Assembly: GCF_001295975.1 (NCBI RefSeq)
Contig: NZ_LJHU01000041.1
Location: 1-55,670 of the forward strand
From: Brevundimonas sp. AAP58
Lineage (GTDB): Bacteria > Pseudomonadota > Alphaproteobacteria > Caulobacterales > Caulobacteraceae
Reading direction: 5' to 3'
Length of the DNA: 55,670 bases
A program made the position numbers and the translations under genes. Below the pieces are notes generated by a model, which saw nothing but the letters and a program-made list of their open reading frames with translations, had not been told where the DNA came from and ran no database searches. How positions within the stretch are numbered: position 1 is the first letter of the stretch; every line of letters begins with the position of its first letter. This document shows, piece by piece, positions 40,763-48,897 of this stretch.

Positions 40763-42742
40763 TTAGCCGCGCGCCTTGTTGCCCTTGAAGGTCTTGGGGC
40801 CGGTCTTGGGTTTGCCGGTCCAGGGACGGTCGCCGGCGGCGGAGGCGGGCTTGGGCGTCCAGGGCTTCTTGGCGGACTTGGGCTTGTCGACCCAGGGCTT
40901 CTTGCCCTCGGGGACCGGGGCGTCCTTGGTCCGCTTGACCCATTTGGGCCTGGCCTCGGACGCGGCGGGCGCGGCGGCGGTTTCTGCGGGACGGGGCGTC
41001 CAGGGCTTCTTCGATGGCGGGCCGTCGGCGCGGGGCGGGCGAGGGTTGCGGGCCGGGCGGTCGCCGTCGTCTCGGCGGGGCTTGTCGAAGCGGCGCAGCG
41101 ACTTTTCGCCGGGGCCGGGGGCGACAGCATCCGACACGGTCACGCCGTCCTCGGTCGAGGCGGCGACGGCCGCGCGGAACTTCGCCTCGGCGGATTTGGT
41201 GATCTCGAACTTGGTCTCGCGCTCGAAGATCTTGATGGAGCCGACGTCGGGCTTGGTGACGTGGCCGAGGCGGCAGATGGTGGGCAGGAGCCACTTGGGA
41301 TCGGCGTTCTTGTCGCGCCCGATGTTGATGCGGAACCAGACCATGTCGCCGCCACGCGCGAAGTCGGTCAGGGGGCCGTCACGCTGGCCGCGCTCATTCA
41401 CGCCGGACGACTGGGCGCGCTTCATGCGCTCGTCGTCGTAGACGTCTTCGGGCGATGGCAGCTTTTGGCGGTACAGGCGGATGAGCGACGCCGCGATTTG
41501 CTCCGGCGTCGAGCGCTCCAGCAACTGACGGCCGAGCGCCAGGGCTTCCTCGTCCTCGACCGGGGCGGTCAGGGCGGGATCGGCGAGCAGGCGTTCGCGG
41601 TCCTTTTCCAGGATCATCTCGGCGGTCGGCGGGCCCTGCCACTCGGCCTTGATGGCGGCCGACTGGAGCATCAGCTCGACCTTCCTGCGGCGCGTGTAGC
41701 TGACCATCAGGACCGAGACGCCCTTCTTGCCCGCCCGGCCGGTGCGGCCCGAGCGGTGCAGCAGGGTAGCCTTGTTGACCGGGATCTCGGCGTGGATGAC
41801 GAGGCCGAGGTCGGGCAGGTCGAGGCCGCGCGCGGCGACGTCGGTGGCGACGCAGACGCGGGCGTGGCCGTCGCGGAGCGCCTGCAGCGCCTCGGAGCGG
41901 GCGCCTTGCGTCAGCTCGCCGGACAGGCCGACGACGGAGAAGCCGCGTTCGCGCAGCGAGCTCGTCAGGTGCTTCACCCGCTCGCGGGTGTTGGCGAAGA
42001 CCAGCGCGCCGGGCGCCTCGAACCAGCGCAGCACATTGACGACGCCGAGCTCGACCTCGTTGGGGGCGACGCGGATGCAGCGGTACTCGATGTCGCCGTG
42101 GGGGGCGTTCTTCTGGGTGGTGTCGATGCGGATGGCGTCGCGCTGATAGGTGCGGGCCAGGTCGACGATGTCGCGGGCCAGCGTCGCCGAGAACATCAGG
42201 GTGCGCCGGTTCTCCGACGGAGCGGCGTCGAGGATGAAGGTCAGGTCCTCGGAGAAGCCCATGTCGAGCATCTCGTCGGCCTCGTCGAGCACGACGGCCT
42301 TGAGGCGGGTCAGGTCCAGCGCGCCGCGCGAGAGATGGTCCTTGAGGCGGCCCGGCGTGCCGACCACGATGGCGGCGCCGCGTTCCAGCACGCGGCGCTC
42401 GGCGCGGGGGTCCATGCCACCGACGCAGGTGGCGATGCGGGCCCCGGCCTTGCCGTAGAGCCACTCGAGTTCCTTGGACACCTGAAGCGCCAGTTCGCGA
42501 GTCGGGGCGATGATCAGGGCGCCGGGCGCGCCGTTGTCCTCGATGCGGTCGGCGTCGCCCAGCAGGGTGGTGGCCAAAGCCAGGCCGAAGGCGACGGTCT
42601 TGCCCGAGCCGGTCTGGGCGCTGACCAGCAGGTCGCGGCCTTCCTCGGCCTCCAGGACGGCGGACTGGACAGGGGTCGGCTCGTCATAGCCGCGTTCGGA
42701 GAGCGCGCGGTCGAGCGCGGGATGACTGGCGGGGAAGGGCAT
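40763..42742 (-). CDS. DEAD-box ATP-dependent RNA helicase
   Basis: About 659 aa from ATG 42742; the frame is open to 42892 but the family N-terminus begins at MPFPASHP. Motifs in order are Q motif (PTPVQ), AQTGSGKT (42-49), PTRELALQ, VLDEADEML, SAT, and HRSGRTGRAGK. After the helicase core an RNA-binding module of DbpA/CsdA type follows (VWFRINIGRDKNADPKWLLP). The last 120 residues are basic, Pro/Lys-rich, with repeats like KKPWTPKP and end KGNKARG. Probably acts in ribosome assembly or RNA decay. Divergent from the caspase gene over 183 bases. Confidence 0.93.
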   Translation of the reverse strand: MPFPASHPALDRALSERGYDEPTPVQSAVLEAEEGRDLLVSAQTGSGKTVAFGLALATTLLGDADRIEDNGAPGALIIAPTRELALQVSKELEWLYGKAGARIATCVGGMDPRAERRVLERGAAIVVGTPGRLKDHLSRGALDLTRLKAVVLDEADEMLDMGFSEDLTFILDAAPSENRRTLMFSATLARDIVDLARTYQRDAIRIDTTQKNAPHGDIEYRCIRVAPNEVELGVVNVLRWFEAPGALVFANTRERVKHLTSSLRERGFSVVGLSGELTQGARSEALQALRDGHARVCVATDVAARGLDLPDLGLVIHAEIPVNKATLLHRSGRTGRAGKKGVSVLMVSYTRRRKVELMLQSAAIKAEWQGPPTAEMILEKDRERLLADPALTAPVEDEEALALGRQLLERSTPEQIAASLIRLYRQKLPSPEDVYDDERMKRAQSSGVNERGQRDGPLTDFARGGDMVWFRINIGRDKNADPKWLLPTICRLGHVTKPDVGSIKIFERETKFEITKSAEAKFRAAVAASTEDGVTVSDAVAPGPGEKSLRRFDKPRRDDGDRPARNPRPPRADGPPSKKPWTPRPAETAAAPAASEARPKWVKRTKDAPVPEGKKPWVDKPKSAKKPWTPKPASAAGDRPWTGKPKTGPKTFKGNKARG

Positions 42743-42925
42743 GGGGGTCTCGTAGGGCGCCGGGCGGTGAAACGCGAGGGGCGCGGTCGTTATGGGCCGG
42801 GGCCTATGCGCCGCGATCAAGGCCGAAATGGGGGGAGGGCGCCGGAATCTGACCGTCGTTCGCCCACCCGGTGACAGCCCTCCCGTCCGCATGCATTGTC
42901 CAGTCGTCTTTCGGGGGAGAGTCGT

Positions 42926-45289
42926 ATGCGCAAGCTTCTGTTTTTCAGCGCACTTTCGCTATCGTTGGCGGCGTCTCCGCTCATGACGCCAGCGGCCTTG
43001 GCGCAGCAGCTGAGACCGGGCGGCGAGGTGCGGGGAGAACTGGCCCGGGGCGATGACCGGCTGGGCTCGGGCGAGTTCGTGGACATCTATGAGATCCAGG
43101 GACGCGCGGGTGAAACCCTGCGCGCCACGATGCGGTCCGACGACTTCGACACCTATCTGATGATCCGTGGACCCGGCGGCTTCTCGGAGGACAACGACGA
43201 TGCGGACGGCACCAACTCGGCGCTGGATGTCCGCCTGCCTTCAAACGGAACGTATTGGCTCAGCGCAACCAGTTATCAGGCTGGCGAGAGCGGGCGCTAT
43301 GTGTTGCGCCTGGACGCGGCCGGAGCTGGCGGGCAAGCGCAGTTCCGGCGGGATCGGGACAATACCGGCGGCGGGACGCTGAGGCTCGATGTGCTCTCGG
43401 CCGGTGTCCTCGCCCAGGGGGACCGACGGCTGAACAGTGGGGAGTTCGCCGACGATTGGACCCTGCCTGTGCGCCGTGGAGAAAGCTACACGGTCCGGCT
43501 CTCGTCTGCGGATTTCGACACATATCTGATGCTGCGTGGCCAGGGGCTGTCGGAGGACAATGACGACGACACCCGCCAGCGGGGCACGACCAACAGCGCA
43601 CTCACCTTTACGGCGACCGACGATGGCGAAGTCGACATCGCCGCGACCAGCTTCGAGCCGGGAGAGGTCGGGCGCTACCAGATCGTGGTCGAACGCAATG
43701 GAGCTCCGGGACGAGCCGCTTCAGGCTCGAGGACTCCGTCAGAGTTCCGACCGCTCGACCGCCAGACTGATGGGATGATCCAGGTCGGCCAGACGGTCAG
43801 CGGCAGGCTGGCGCGAGGCGATAGACGGCTCCAGAGCGGGGAATACATCAACGTCTGGACGCTGCGCGGACGGCGCGGGCAGACGGTGGATCTCAGGCTG
43901 ACGTCCTCGGCGTTCGACCCTTACCTTGCAATCCGCGGGCCGGGCGGCCTGTCGGACTTCAACGACGACGATCCGGATGGTGGCGGTTCGTTCAATAGTC
44001 GTCTGATTGTGACCCTGCCGGCCGACGGCGACTATGAGGTCACTGCGACCAGCTATGCGCCGGGGGAAGAAGGAACCTATCGCTTGGCGGCGATCGCGGC
44101 GGACGGGCGCTCGGCCCCGAGCCGCCCGAGCCAGCAGTCCTATGTCGAGGATGGTCGTGGACGTCAGGCTCTGGAGAGTGGATCGATCCAGCTAGGCCAG
44201 ACCGTCGGCGGCTCCCTGCAGGCCGGTGACGACCAGCTATCCAGCGGAGAATATGCCGACAGCTTCACCTTCGTCGGACAGCGCGGGCAGAGGATCGCGG
44301 CAGAGCTGACCTCATCAGCTTTCGACGCTTACCTAATCCTGCGAACGCCCGGCGGCGAGCAGCTCGATAACGACGATGCTGACGGCACCAACAGCCGGAT
44401 CGATACTGTTCTGGCCGAGGATGGCGAGTATGTCGTGCAAGTCACGTCCTTTGCGCCCGGGGAGACCGGCTCGTACCGCTTCAGCCTGGTCCCCTCGATG
44501 GGAACGACGCGGCAGGCGGCGGTGCAGGGCGGCGCACGGGTTCACGCGGTCATGGTCGGCATCTCGGACTATGGCGGCACCGCGAGCGATCTGTCCTACA
44601 CCGATGAGGACGCCGAGAAGCTGGCGGAAACGCTCCGCCGCGGGGGAGTCCTGGCACCGGAAAGCGTCGTCCTGACCAATGCGCAGGCCACGGTCGCGGG
44701 GGTGCGCCAGGCCTTCGAGCAGGTGGCGCGCGAGGCCGGACCGGACGACCTGTTCCTGTTTTTCTTCTCGGGCCACGGGGTCCAGCGGGAGGGAGGCCCC
44801 AGCGGAGACGAGCCGGATGGCCGCACTGAAACCATCGTGCTCCGGGACGGCGAGATCACCGACGCCGAGATGGGTCGGATGTTCGCCACGCTCAACACGC
44901 GGTTGTCGCTGCTCGTGCTCGACAGCTGCTTCTCTGGCGGGTTCGCGCGCAATGTCGTGGACCGACCGGGCGTGATGGGCCTGTTCAGCTCGGAAGAGGA
45001 CCTGACCAGCTCGGTTGCCGACAAGTTCGAGGCAGGGGGTTACCTGTCCCACTTCCTGCGCGCCGGGTTGGCGGGTGCCGGGGATGTCGACGGTGACGGT
45101 GCGGTGACAGCGGGGGAACTGTCGACTTACCTTCGCCGCCAGTTCGTGGCGGAGGCGTCCGGCATCGAGGCCGAGACGCTCGAAGGCCAGCGCAACTACC
45201 AGAACCTGGTCATAGATCGGGGCGGGGTGCAGGTGGACGACATCGTGCTGAGGCTGAGCGGTCGGGGCTCAGCCCAGGGCGCGCCCTAG
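42926..45289 (+). CDS. Secreted caspase-fold protein (C14) with four PPC-like repeats and EF-hand loop
   Basis: 787 aa from ATG 42926, which has GGGGGAGA at 42913-42920. Signal peptide 1-27 (ending AALAQ). Four related beta-sandwich PPC-like repeats follow: about 30-130, 155-256, 285-392 and 418-522, each with SGEF/Y, SxxFDxYL, (S/D)xNDDD-type and TSFxPGExGxY-like blocks. The C-terminal caspase domain (about 536-770) has catalytic His617 (FFSGHGVQ) and Cys668 (LDSCFSGG). A canonical EF-hand loop DVDGDGAVTAGE (720-731) lies inside it. So a periplasmic or secreted, possibly calcium-controlled, cysteine peptidase. Substrate unknown. Confidence 0.9.
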   Translation: MRKLLFFSALSLSLAASPLMTPAALAQQLRPGGEVRGELARGDDRLGSGEFVDIYEIQGRAGETLRATMRSDDFDTYLMIRGPGGFSEDNDDADGTNSALDVRLPSNGTYWLSATSYQAGESGRYVLRLDAAGAGGQAQFRRDRDNTGGGTLRLDVLSAGVLAQGDRRLNSGEFADDWTLPVRRGESYTVRLSSADFDTYLMLRGQGLSEDNDDDTRQRGTTNSALTFTATDDGEVDIAATSFEPGEVGRYQIVVERNGAPGRAASGSRTPSEFRPLDRQTDGMIQVGQTVSGRLARGDRRLQSGEYINVWTLRGRRGQTVDLRLTSSAFDPYLAIRGPGGLSDFNDDDPDGGGSFNSRLIVTLPADGDYEVTATSYAPGEEGTYRLAAIAADGRSAPSRPSQQSYVEDGRGRQALESGSIQLGQTVGGSLQAGDDQLSSGEYADSFTFVGQRGQRIAAELTSSAFDAYLILRTPGGEQLDNDDADGTNSRIDTVLAEDGEYVVQVTSFAPGETGSYRFSLVPSMGTTRQAAVQGGARVHAVMVGISDYGGTASDLSYTDEDAEKLAETLRRGGVLAPESVVLTNAQATVAGVRQAFEQVAREAGPDDLFLFFFSGHGVQREGGPSGDEPDGRTETIVLRDGEITDAEMGRMFATLNTRLSLLVLDSCFSGGFARNVVDRPGVMGLFSSEEDLTSSVADKFEAGGYLSHFLRAGLAGAGDVDGDGAVTAGELSTYLRRQFVAEASGIEAETLEGQRNYQNLVIDRGGVQVDDIVLRLSGRGSAQGAP

Positions 45290-45292
45290 AGG

Positions 45293-45922
45293 CTACTCGG
45301 CGTCGGGCTGACGTTCGGGGCGGGTCACCTCGAAAGCGTCGACCGCCATGCAGGCCGCCTCGACAGCCTGAAGGCGTGGCCAGCGCAGTTCGACGCCGAA
45401 CCGCCGGGCGTTGGCCATCTGGGGGACCAAGAGAACGTCCGCCAGGGTGGGGCGATTGCCGAAGGCAAAGGGGCCGTCGCTGTTCGCGATCAGCGCCTCC
45501 AGGGCGTCGAAGCCGTCAGCGATCACGCGCCGCGCCCAGGCCTGACGCCCGGCCTCGTCCTGGCCCAGCGCCTCCAGCGCCTTGAGGACGCGCAGGTTCT
45601 GGACCGGATGGATGTCGCAGGCGATCGCCTGGGCGAAGGCCCGGACCTGCGCCCGCTCGACGGGATCACTGGGCAGCAGGGGCGGATCAGGCAGCACCTC
45701 GTCCAGATACTCGCAGATCGCCAGGGACTGGGTCAGGACCGTGCCGTCGTCCAGCACCAGACTGGGGATCAGGCCCTGGGGATTGATCGCGCGATAGGCC
45801 GGCGACAGCTGCTCGGCGCGACGCAGGTGCTGAAACGCCAGTTCGGCCTCGACCCCCTTGAGCGCGAGCACGATGCGGACGCGCCAGGCCGCCGATGACC
45901 GGAAATAGCTGTGCAGGATCAT
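45293..45922 (-). CDS. maiA: Maleylacetoacetate isomerase (zeta-class GST)
   Basis: 209 aa from ATG 45922; the frame is open a little further but overlaps the upstream gene. The zeta GST signature SYFRSSAAWRVRIVL near the N-terminus is followed by INPQGLIPSLVL and TQSLAICEYLDE, then the all-helical C-terminal domain (ACDIHPVQNLRVL, RPTLADVLLVPQ). Isomerises maleylacetoacetate (or maleylpyruvate) with glutathione. Four bases after the FAH-family gene; the pair fits aromatic-ring cleavage product breakdown. No ring-cleaving dioxygenase is in the window. Confidence 0.88.
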   Translation of the reverse strand: MILHSYFRSSAAWRVRIVLALKGVEAELAFQHLRRAEQLSPAYRAINPQGLIPSLVLDDGTVLTQSLAICEYLDEVLPDPPLLPSDPVERAQVRAFAQAIACDIHPVQNLRVLKALEALGQDEAGRQAWARRVIADGFDALEALIANSDGPFAFGNRPTLADVLLVPQMANARRFGVELRWPRLQAVEAACMAVDAFEVTRPERQPDAE

Positions 45923-45926
45923 GGGC

Positions 45927-46616
45927 TCACGCCTCCTGCGGGCCAATGACGACTTGGAGCGGTTCCAGCCCCGCGATCTCCCCGATCAGGGTGTCGCCGA
46001 TGGCCACCGGTCCGACGCCCGACGGCGTGCCGGTGAAGATCAGATCGCCCGGTTCCAGCCGATAGAAGCGCGAGACATGGGCGATGACCTCCGCCACCGA
46101 CCAGATCATGTCGCCCAGGTCGCCGCGCTGGGTCTCCACCCCGTTGCGCGACAGGGTGATCGCGCCGGCCGAGGCGTCGAACCCCGGTCCCGTGCGGATC
46201 ACGCCCAGGGGCTTGGACTGCTCCACATTCTTGGCCACGTCCCAGGGCCGACCGGCGGCCTTGGCCTCGGCCTGAAGGTCGCGCCGGGTCATGTCGAGCC
46301 CGACGGCATGGCCGTGAACCAGCGACAGGGCCTGGTCGACCGGCACCGCGTGCCCGGACGCTCCGATGGCGACCACCAGCTCGACCTCGTGATGGTAATC
46401 GGCGGTCCCGGCCGGATAGGCGATGGTCCCGCCGCCCGGCACGACGGTCTCGGCCCAGGCCGTGAAGAAGAAGGGCGGCTCCCGGTCCGGATTGGCTCCC
46501 ATTTCGCGGGCGTGCGCGGCATAGTTGCGACCGATGCAGAACAGACGCCGCACCGGAAACGGGCGGCCGCCCGAGGTCGGGGCCAGCACGGGAGTTGGGA
46601 GCGGGAATGCGCTCAT
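45927..46616 (-). CDS. Fumarylacetoacetate hydrolase family protein (short form)
   Basis: 229 aa from ATG 46616. The FAH fold is clear: FCIGRNYAAHAREMG, FFFTAWAETVVPGG, the metal-site HHEVELVVAIG with two acidic ligands, and the C-terminal PGDLIFTGTPSGVGPVAIGD. Its short length matches fumarylpyruvate hydrolase-type enzymes rather than the 400-residue fumarylacetoacetase. With the adjacent maiA it may hydrolyse the isomerised ring-fission product of gentisate or homogentisate. The frame is open to 47021 but the upstream part is unlike the family. Confidence 0.86.
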   Translation of the reverse strand: MSAFPLPTPVLAPTSGGRPFPVRRLFCIGRNYAAHAREMGANPDREPPFFFTAWAETVVPGGGTIAYPAGTADYHHEVELVVAIGASGHAVPVDQALSLVHGHAVGLDMTRRDLQAEAKAAGRPWDVAKNVEQSKPLGVIRTGPGFDASAGAITLSRNGVETQRGDLGDMIWSVAEVIAHVSRFYRLEPGDLIFTGTPSGVGPVAIGDTLIGEIAGLEPLQVVIGPQEA

Positions 46617-46772
46617 GAGGGCATCTCTGCGAAAGGTCGACAGGCCTGCCCATAGACCAGACGCCGCCCCGTGTCTCGGCCCGCGCCGCCCTCGCGGTCG
46701 CCCGCGCCCGGGCCCTCGCGCTGACGACCGCCGTACGCGCAAGACGGTGAACGGGGTGGTGACCTGGACCCT

Positions 46773-47069
46773 GTGGTCGGTCGCGGAGCTGCCCGCGGAT
46801 CGGCACGCCGCTGTCCGGCGCTGACGCCCCGCGAGGAAAATCGCCTGATCGAGGCCGACGACGCCGTTTTGGAACTGGAAGATCAGATCGCCGCGATCGA
46901 AGCCGCCGAAGCCCCGACCCCGGAGCAGATGGCCCAGCTGCCTGAGCGGCGCGGGTGCCTTGAGCGTGAAAGCGCGGTTATGGAACGCCTGACGGCCAAG
47001 CGGGACCGCCGAAGCGAGCACTGTCAGGCGAAGACACGCCGCTCACGTCAGGCTAGCTTGACCGTATGA
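46773..47069 (+). CDS. Possible small coiled-coil protein
   Basis: Weak candidate within a 472-base interval (46617-47088) between the FAH gene and the membrane-protein cluster. The stretch from about 46824 encodes an Ala/Glu/Arg-rich helical sequence (LIEADDAVLELEDQI, APTPEQMAQLPER) and is coding-like in composition. The start is unclear: GTG 46773 is the first candidate, but its first 15 residues are low-complexity. No family recognised. The left part of the interval (46617-46772) has nothing I can identify. Confidence 0.3.
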   Translation: MVGRGAARGSARRCPALTPREENRLIEADDAVLELEDQIAAIEAAEAPTPEQMAQLPERRGCLERESAVMERLTAKRDRRSEHCQAKTRRSRQASLTV

Positions 47070-47088
47070 ATCATGGTCGGGGGGCCGG

Positions 47089-47628
47089 GTGAGCGCGTTC
47101 GAATACGTCTTCGCCTTCTACAGTCTGATCCTGGGTCTCGCTGCGGCAGAGGTCGTGTCCGGTTTCGCGGACATGTGGCGCGACCGGCGAAGGATAGAGG
47201 TCGGCTTCTGTACGCCGGTCCTGGCCCTATGTGTCCTGTTGGGCATCATGAACACATGGATCACGTTCTGGGCCTATCGAGAGATCCTGGAGGTCGGGGC
47301 CGAGTTCATGCTGGTCACCGCCCTGACAGCGCTCCCCTATGTCTTCATCGCTCGGCTGATGTTCCCGCGCGAAGGCCAGGGCGTCTCTCTGGAGGAGCAT
47401 TTCTTCGAGCATCGGCGGTTCATGCTGATCGGGGTCGCCGCGCCGGTCATCGTGGGTCGGGTATGGGCTCTGGTCGACGGTAGGGGATACCCGGGCGGGT
47501 TTGAGGGCGCCTACTTTGCCATCCGCATCCTGATCCCGCTGGCGCTGCTCTTCACCGCGAACCGGCGGGTGAACAGGATCGGCCTTGCACTCATCCCCTT
47601 CGTGCAGATCGCGGGCTTGTTCCGGTGA
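47089..47628 (+). CDS. Tandem membrane-protein paralog 1 (unknown family)
   Basis: 179 aa with about five hydrophobic helices. It is the first and most divergent of three adjacent relatives. Shared features are the start FEYVFAFYSLILGLAAAE, a second segment TPVLALCVLLGI and the loop FPREGQGVSLEEHFFEHRR, where His, Glu and the HRR end are kept in all three. GTG 47089 is the start; its TGA overlaps the next GTG. I do not recognise the family and there is no sequence hint of a transported substrate. Confidence 0.72.
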   Translation: MSAFEYVFAFYSLILGLAAAEVVSGFADMWRDRRRIEVGFCTPVLALCVLLGIMNTWITFWAYREILEVGAEFMLVTALTALPYVFIARLMFPREGQGVSLEEHFFEHRRFMLIGVAAPVIVGRVWALVDGRGYPGGFEGAYFAIRILIPLALLFTANRRVNRIGLALIPFVQIAGLFR

Positions 47629-48242
47629 GCACCTTCGAGTTCTCCTTCACCTTCATTGGCCTCGTCGCGGGACTGGCCGTGGTGGAGCTGGTCGCGGGCG
47701 TGGGGCGGCTGGTGCATGAGGGGCACCGTATCCGCGTTGGCTGGCTGACGCCGCTCCTGGCCATCTTCATGGTCATCGACGTCGCGACCTTCTGGAACCA
47801 GTCGCTGATCCTGAACCAGAACGCCCCGTACAGCATCGCTCTGCTGATGCTGGGGCTGACGACGAGCGGCTTGCTCTACCTCGCCGCCACCCTCGTCTTC
47901 CCGCGCGAGATCGAGGACGGCCTGGACCTCGACGCCCACTACTGGCGCCACCGACGCCTCATCTTCAGCCTGGTTGTCGCCGCCAAGGTACTGAACTTCA
48001 GCCTCGCGGCCGTGCTAGTAGCGGCCCAGGCACCGGAGGCCCTCTGGGGCTTTCTGCGGCTGATGGTGATGTTCGCGAGCCTGGCGCTCCTCGCCGCCTT
48101 CCTGCCCAAGGGACGTCTCGCCGCCCTGGCCTTTCTCGCCCTCTTCGCGATGGACGCGCACCTGGTGATTTCCGACGCCTTCCTCCTTGCGCAGGGTGGA
48201 GCATGGGACCTCGGCAGCGCTTCTCCGGAGGACACCCGTTGA
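47625..48242 (+). CDS. Tandem membrane-protein paralog 2 (unknown family)
   Basis: 205 aa with about six hydrophobic helices. It shares with its downstream neighbour the motif RLVHEGHRIRVGWLTPLL, then VIDVATFWNQ, and the loop FPREIEDGLDLDAHYWRHRR. The GTG start overlaps the preceding stop (GTGA) and its own stop overlaps the next start (TTGA), so the three are translated as a unit. The C-terminal helix ends in a charged tail. Function unknown. Confidence 0.78.
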   Translation: MSTFEFSFTFIGLVAGLAVVELVAGVGRLVHEGHRIRVGWLTPLLAIFMVIDVATFWNQSLILNQNAPYSIALLMLGLTTSGLLYLAATLVFPREIEDGLDLDAHYWRHRRLIFSLVVAAKVLNFSLAAVLVAAQAPEALWGFLRLMVMFASLALLAAFLPKGRLAALAFLALFAMDAHLVISDAFLLAQGGAWDLGSASPEDTR

Positions 48243-48856
48243 GCGACTTCGAGTTCTTCTTCAGCTTCTACGGCCTGCTTCTGGGCCTGTCGGTCGCCGA
48301 GCTGACCGGCGGGTTCGCGCGGCTGCTGCATGAGCGGCATCGGGTGCGGTTCGGCTGGCTCACGCCGCTTCTGGCGCTGTTCGTGGCGATCGATCTGGCG
48401 ACGTTCTGGAACCAGGCGTGGCGGTTCTTTCGAGACGCCCCGTTCAATCCGGCCCTGTTGCTGGTCGGTCTGGTGATCGCCGCGACCTTCTATGTCGCGG
48501 CCAGCGTAACCTTTCCGCGCGTGACGGCGGAGGGCGTGGAGACGCGGATCGACCTCGATGAGCACTTCTGGGCGCATCGGAGGGTCGTTTTCGGCTGCGT
48601 GCTGGCGGCCAATGCGATGGTATGGATTCTGCTGGGCCTGTTGGCACTGGCGGATCCCGCATGGGCTGCGTTCTGGACGCCCCGGATCATCTTTGGCGTG
48701 ATCCTGTTCGCCGCGGGCAATCTGGCGGCGGCGTTCGCGCCCCAGCGATGGCTGGTGATCGGATCGTTGGTCGTCGTGCTGGCCTATACCCTGTGGAACA
48801 TGATGCGGGCGGGGGCCCAGCTGATCGCATCGGGGACCTGGTCGCCAGCGGTCTGA
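48239..48856 (+). CDS. Tandem membrane-protein paralog 3 (unknown family)
   Basis: 205 aa. Closest to paralog 2: RLLHERHRVRFGWLTPLL, AIDLATFWNQ and the loop RIDLDEHFWAHRR. The start is placed at TTG 48239, overlapping the paralog 2 stop, because there the product begins LSDFEFFFSF in register with the starts of paralogs 1 and 2; an ATG at 48203 would add 12 unrelated residues. About six helices. Ends 41 bases before the M14 peptidase gene. Confidence 0.78.
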   Translation: MSDFEFFFSFYGLLLGLSVAELTGGFARLLHERHRVRFGWLTPLLALFVAIDLATFWNQAWRFFRDAPFNPALLLVGLVIAATFYVAASVTFPRVTAEGVETRIDLDEHFWAHRRVVFGCVLAANAMVWILLGLLALADPAWAAFWTPRIIFGVILFAAGNLAAAFAPQRWLVIGSLVVVLAYTLWNMMRAGAQLIASGTWSPAV

Positions 48857-48897
48857 TCCGCCCTTGCCAGATCGGTCCCGCCAGACGACGAAGGGCC

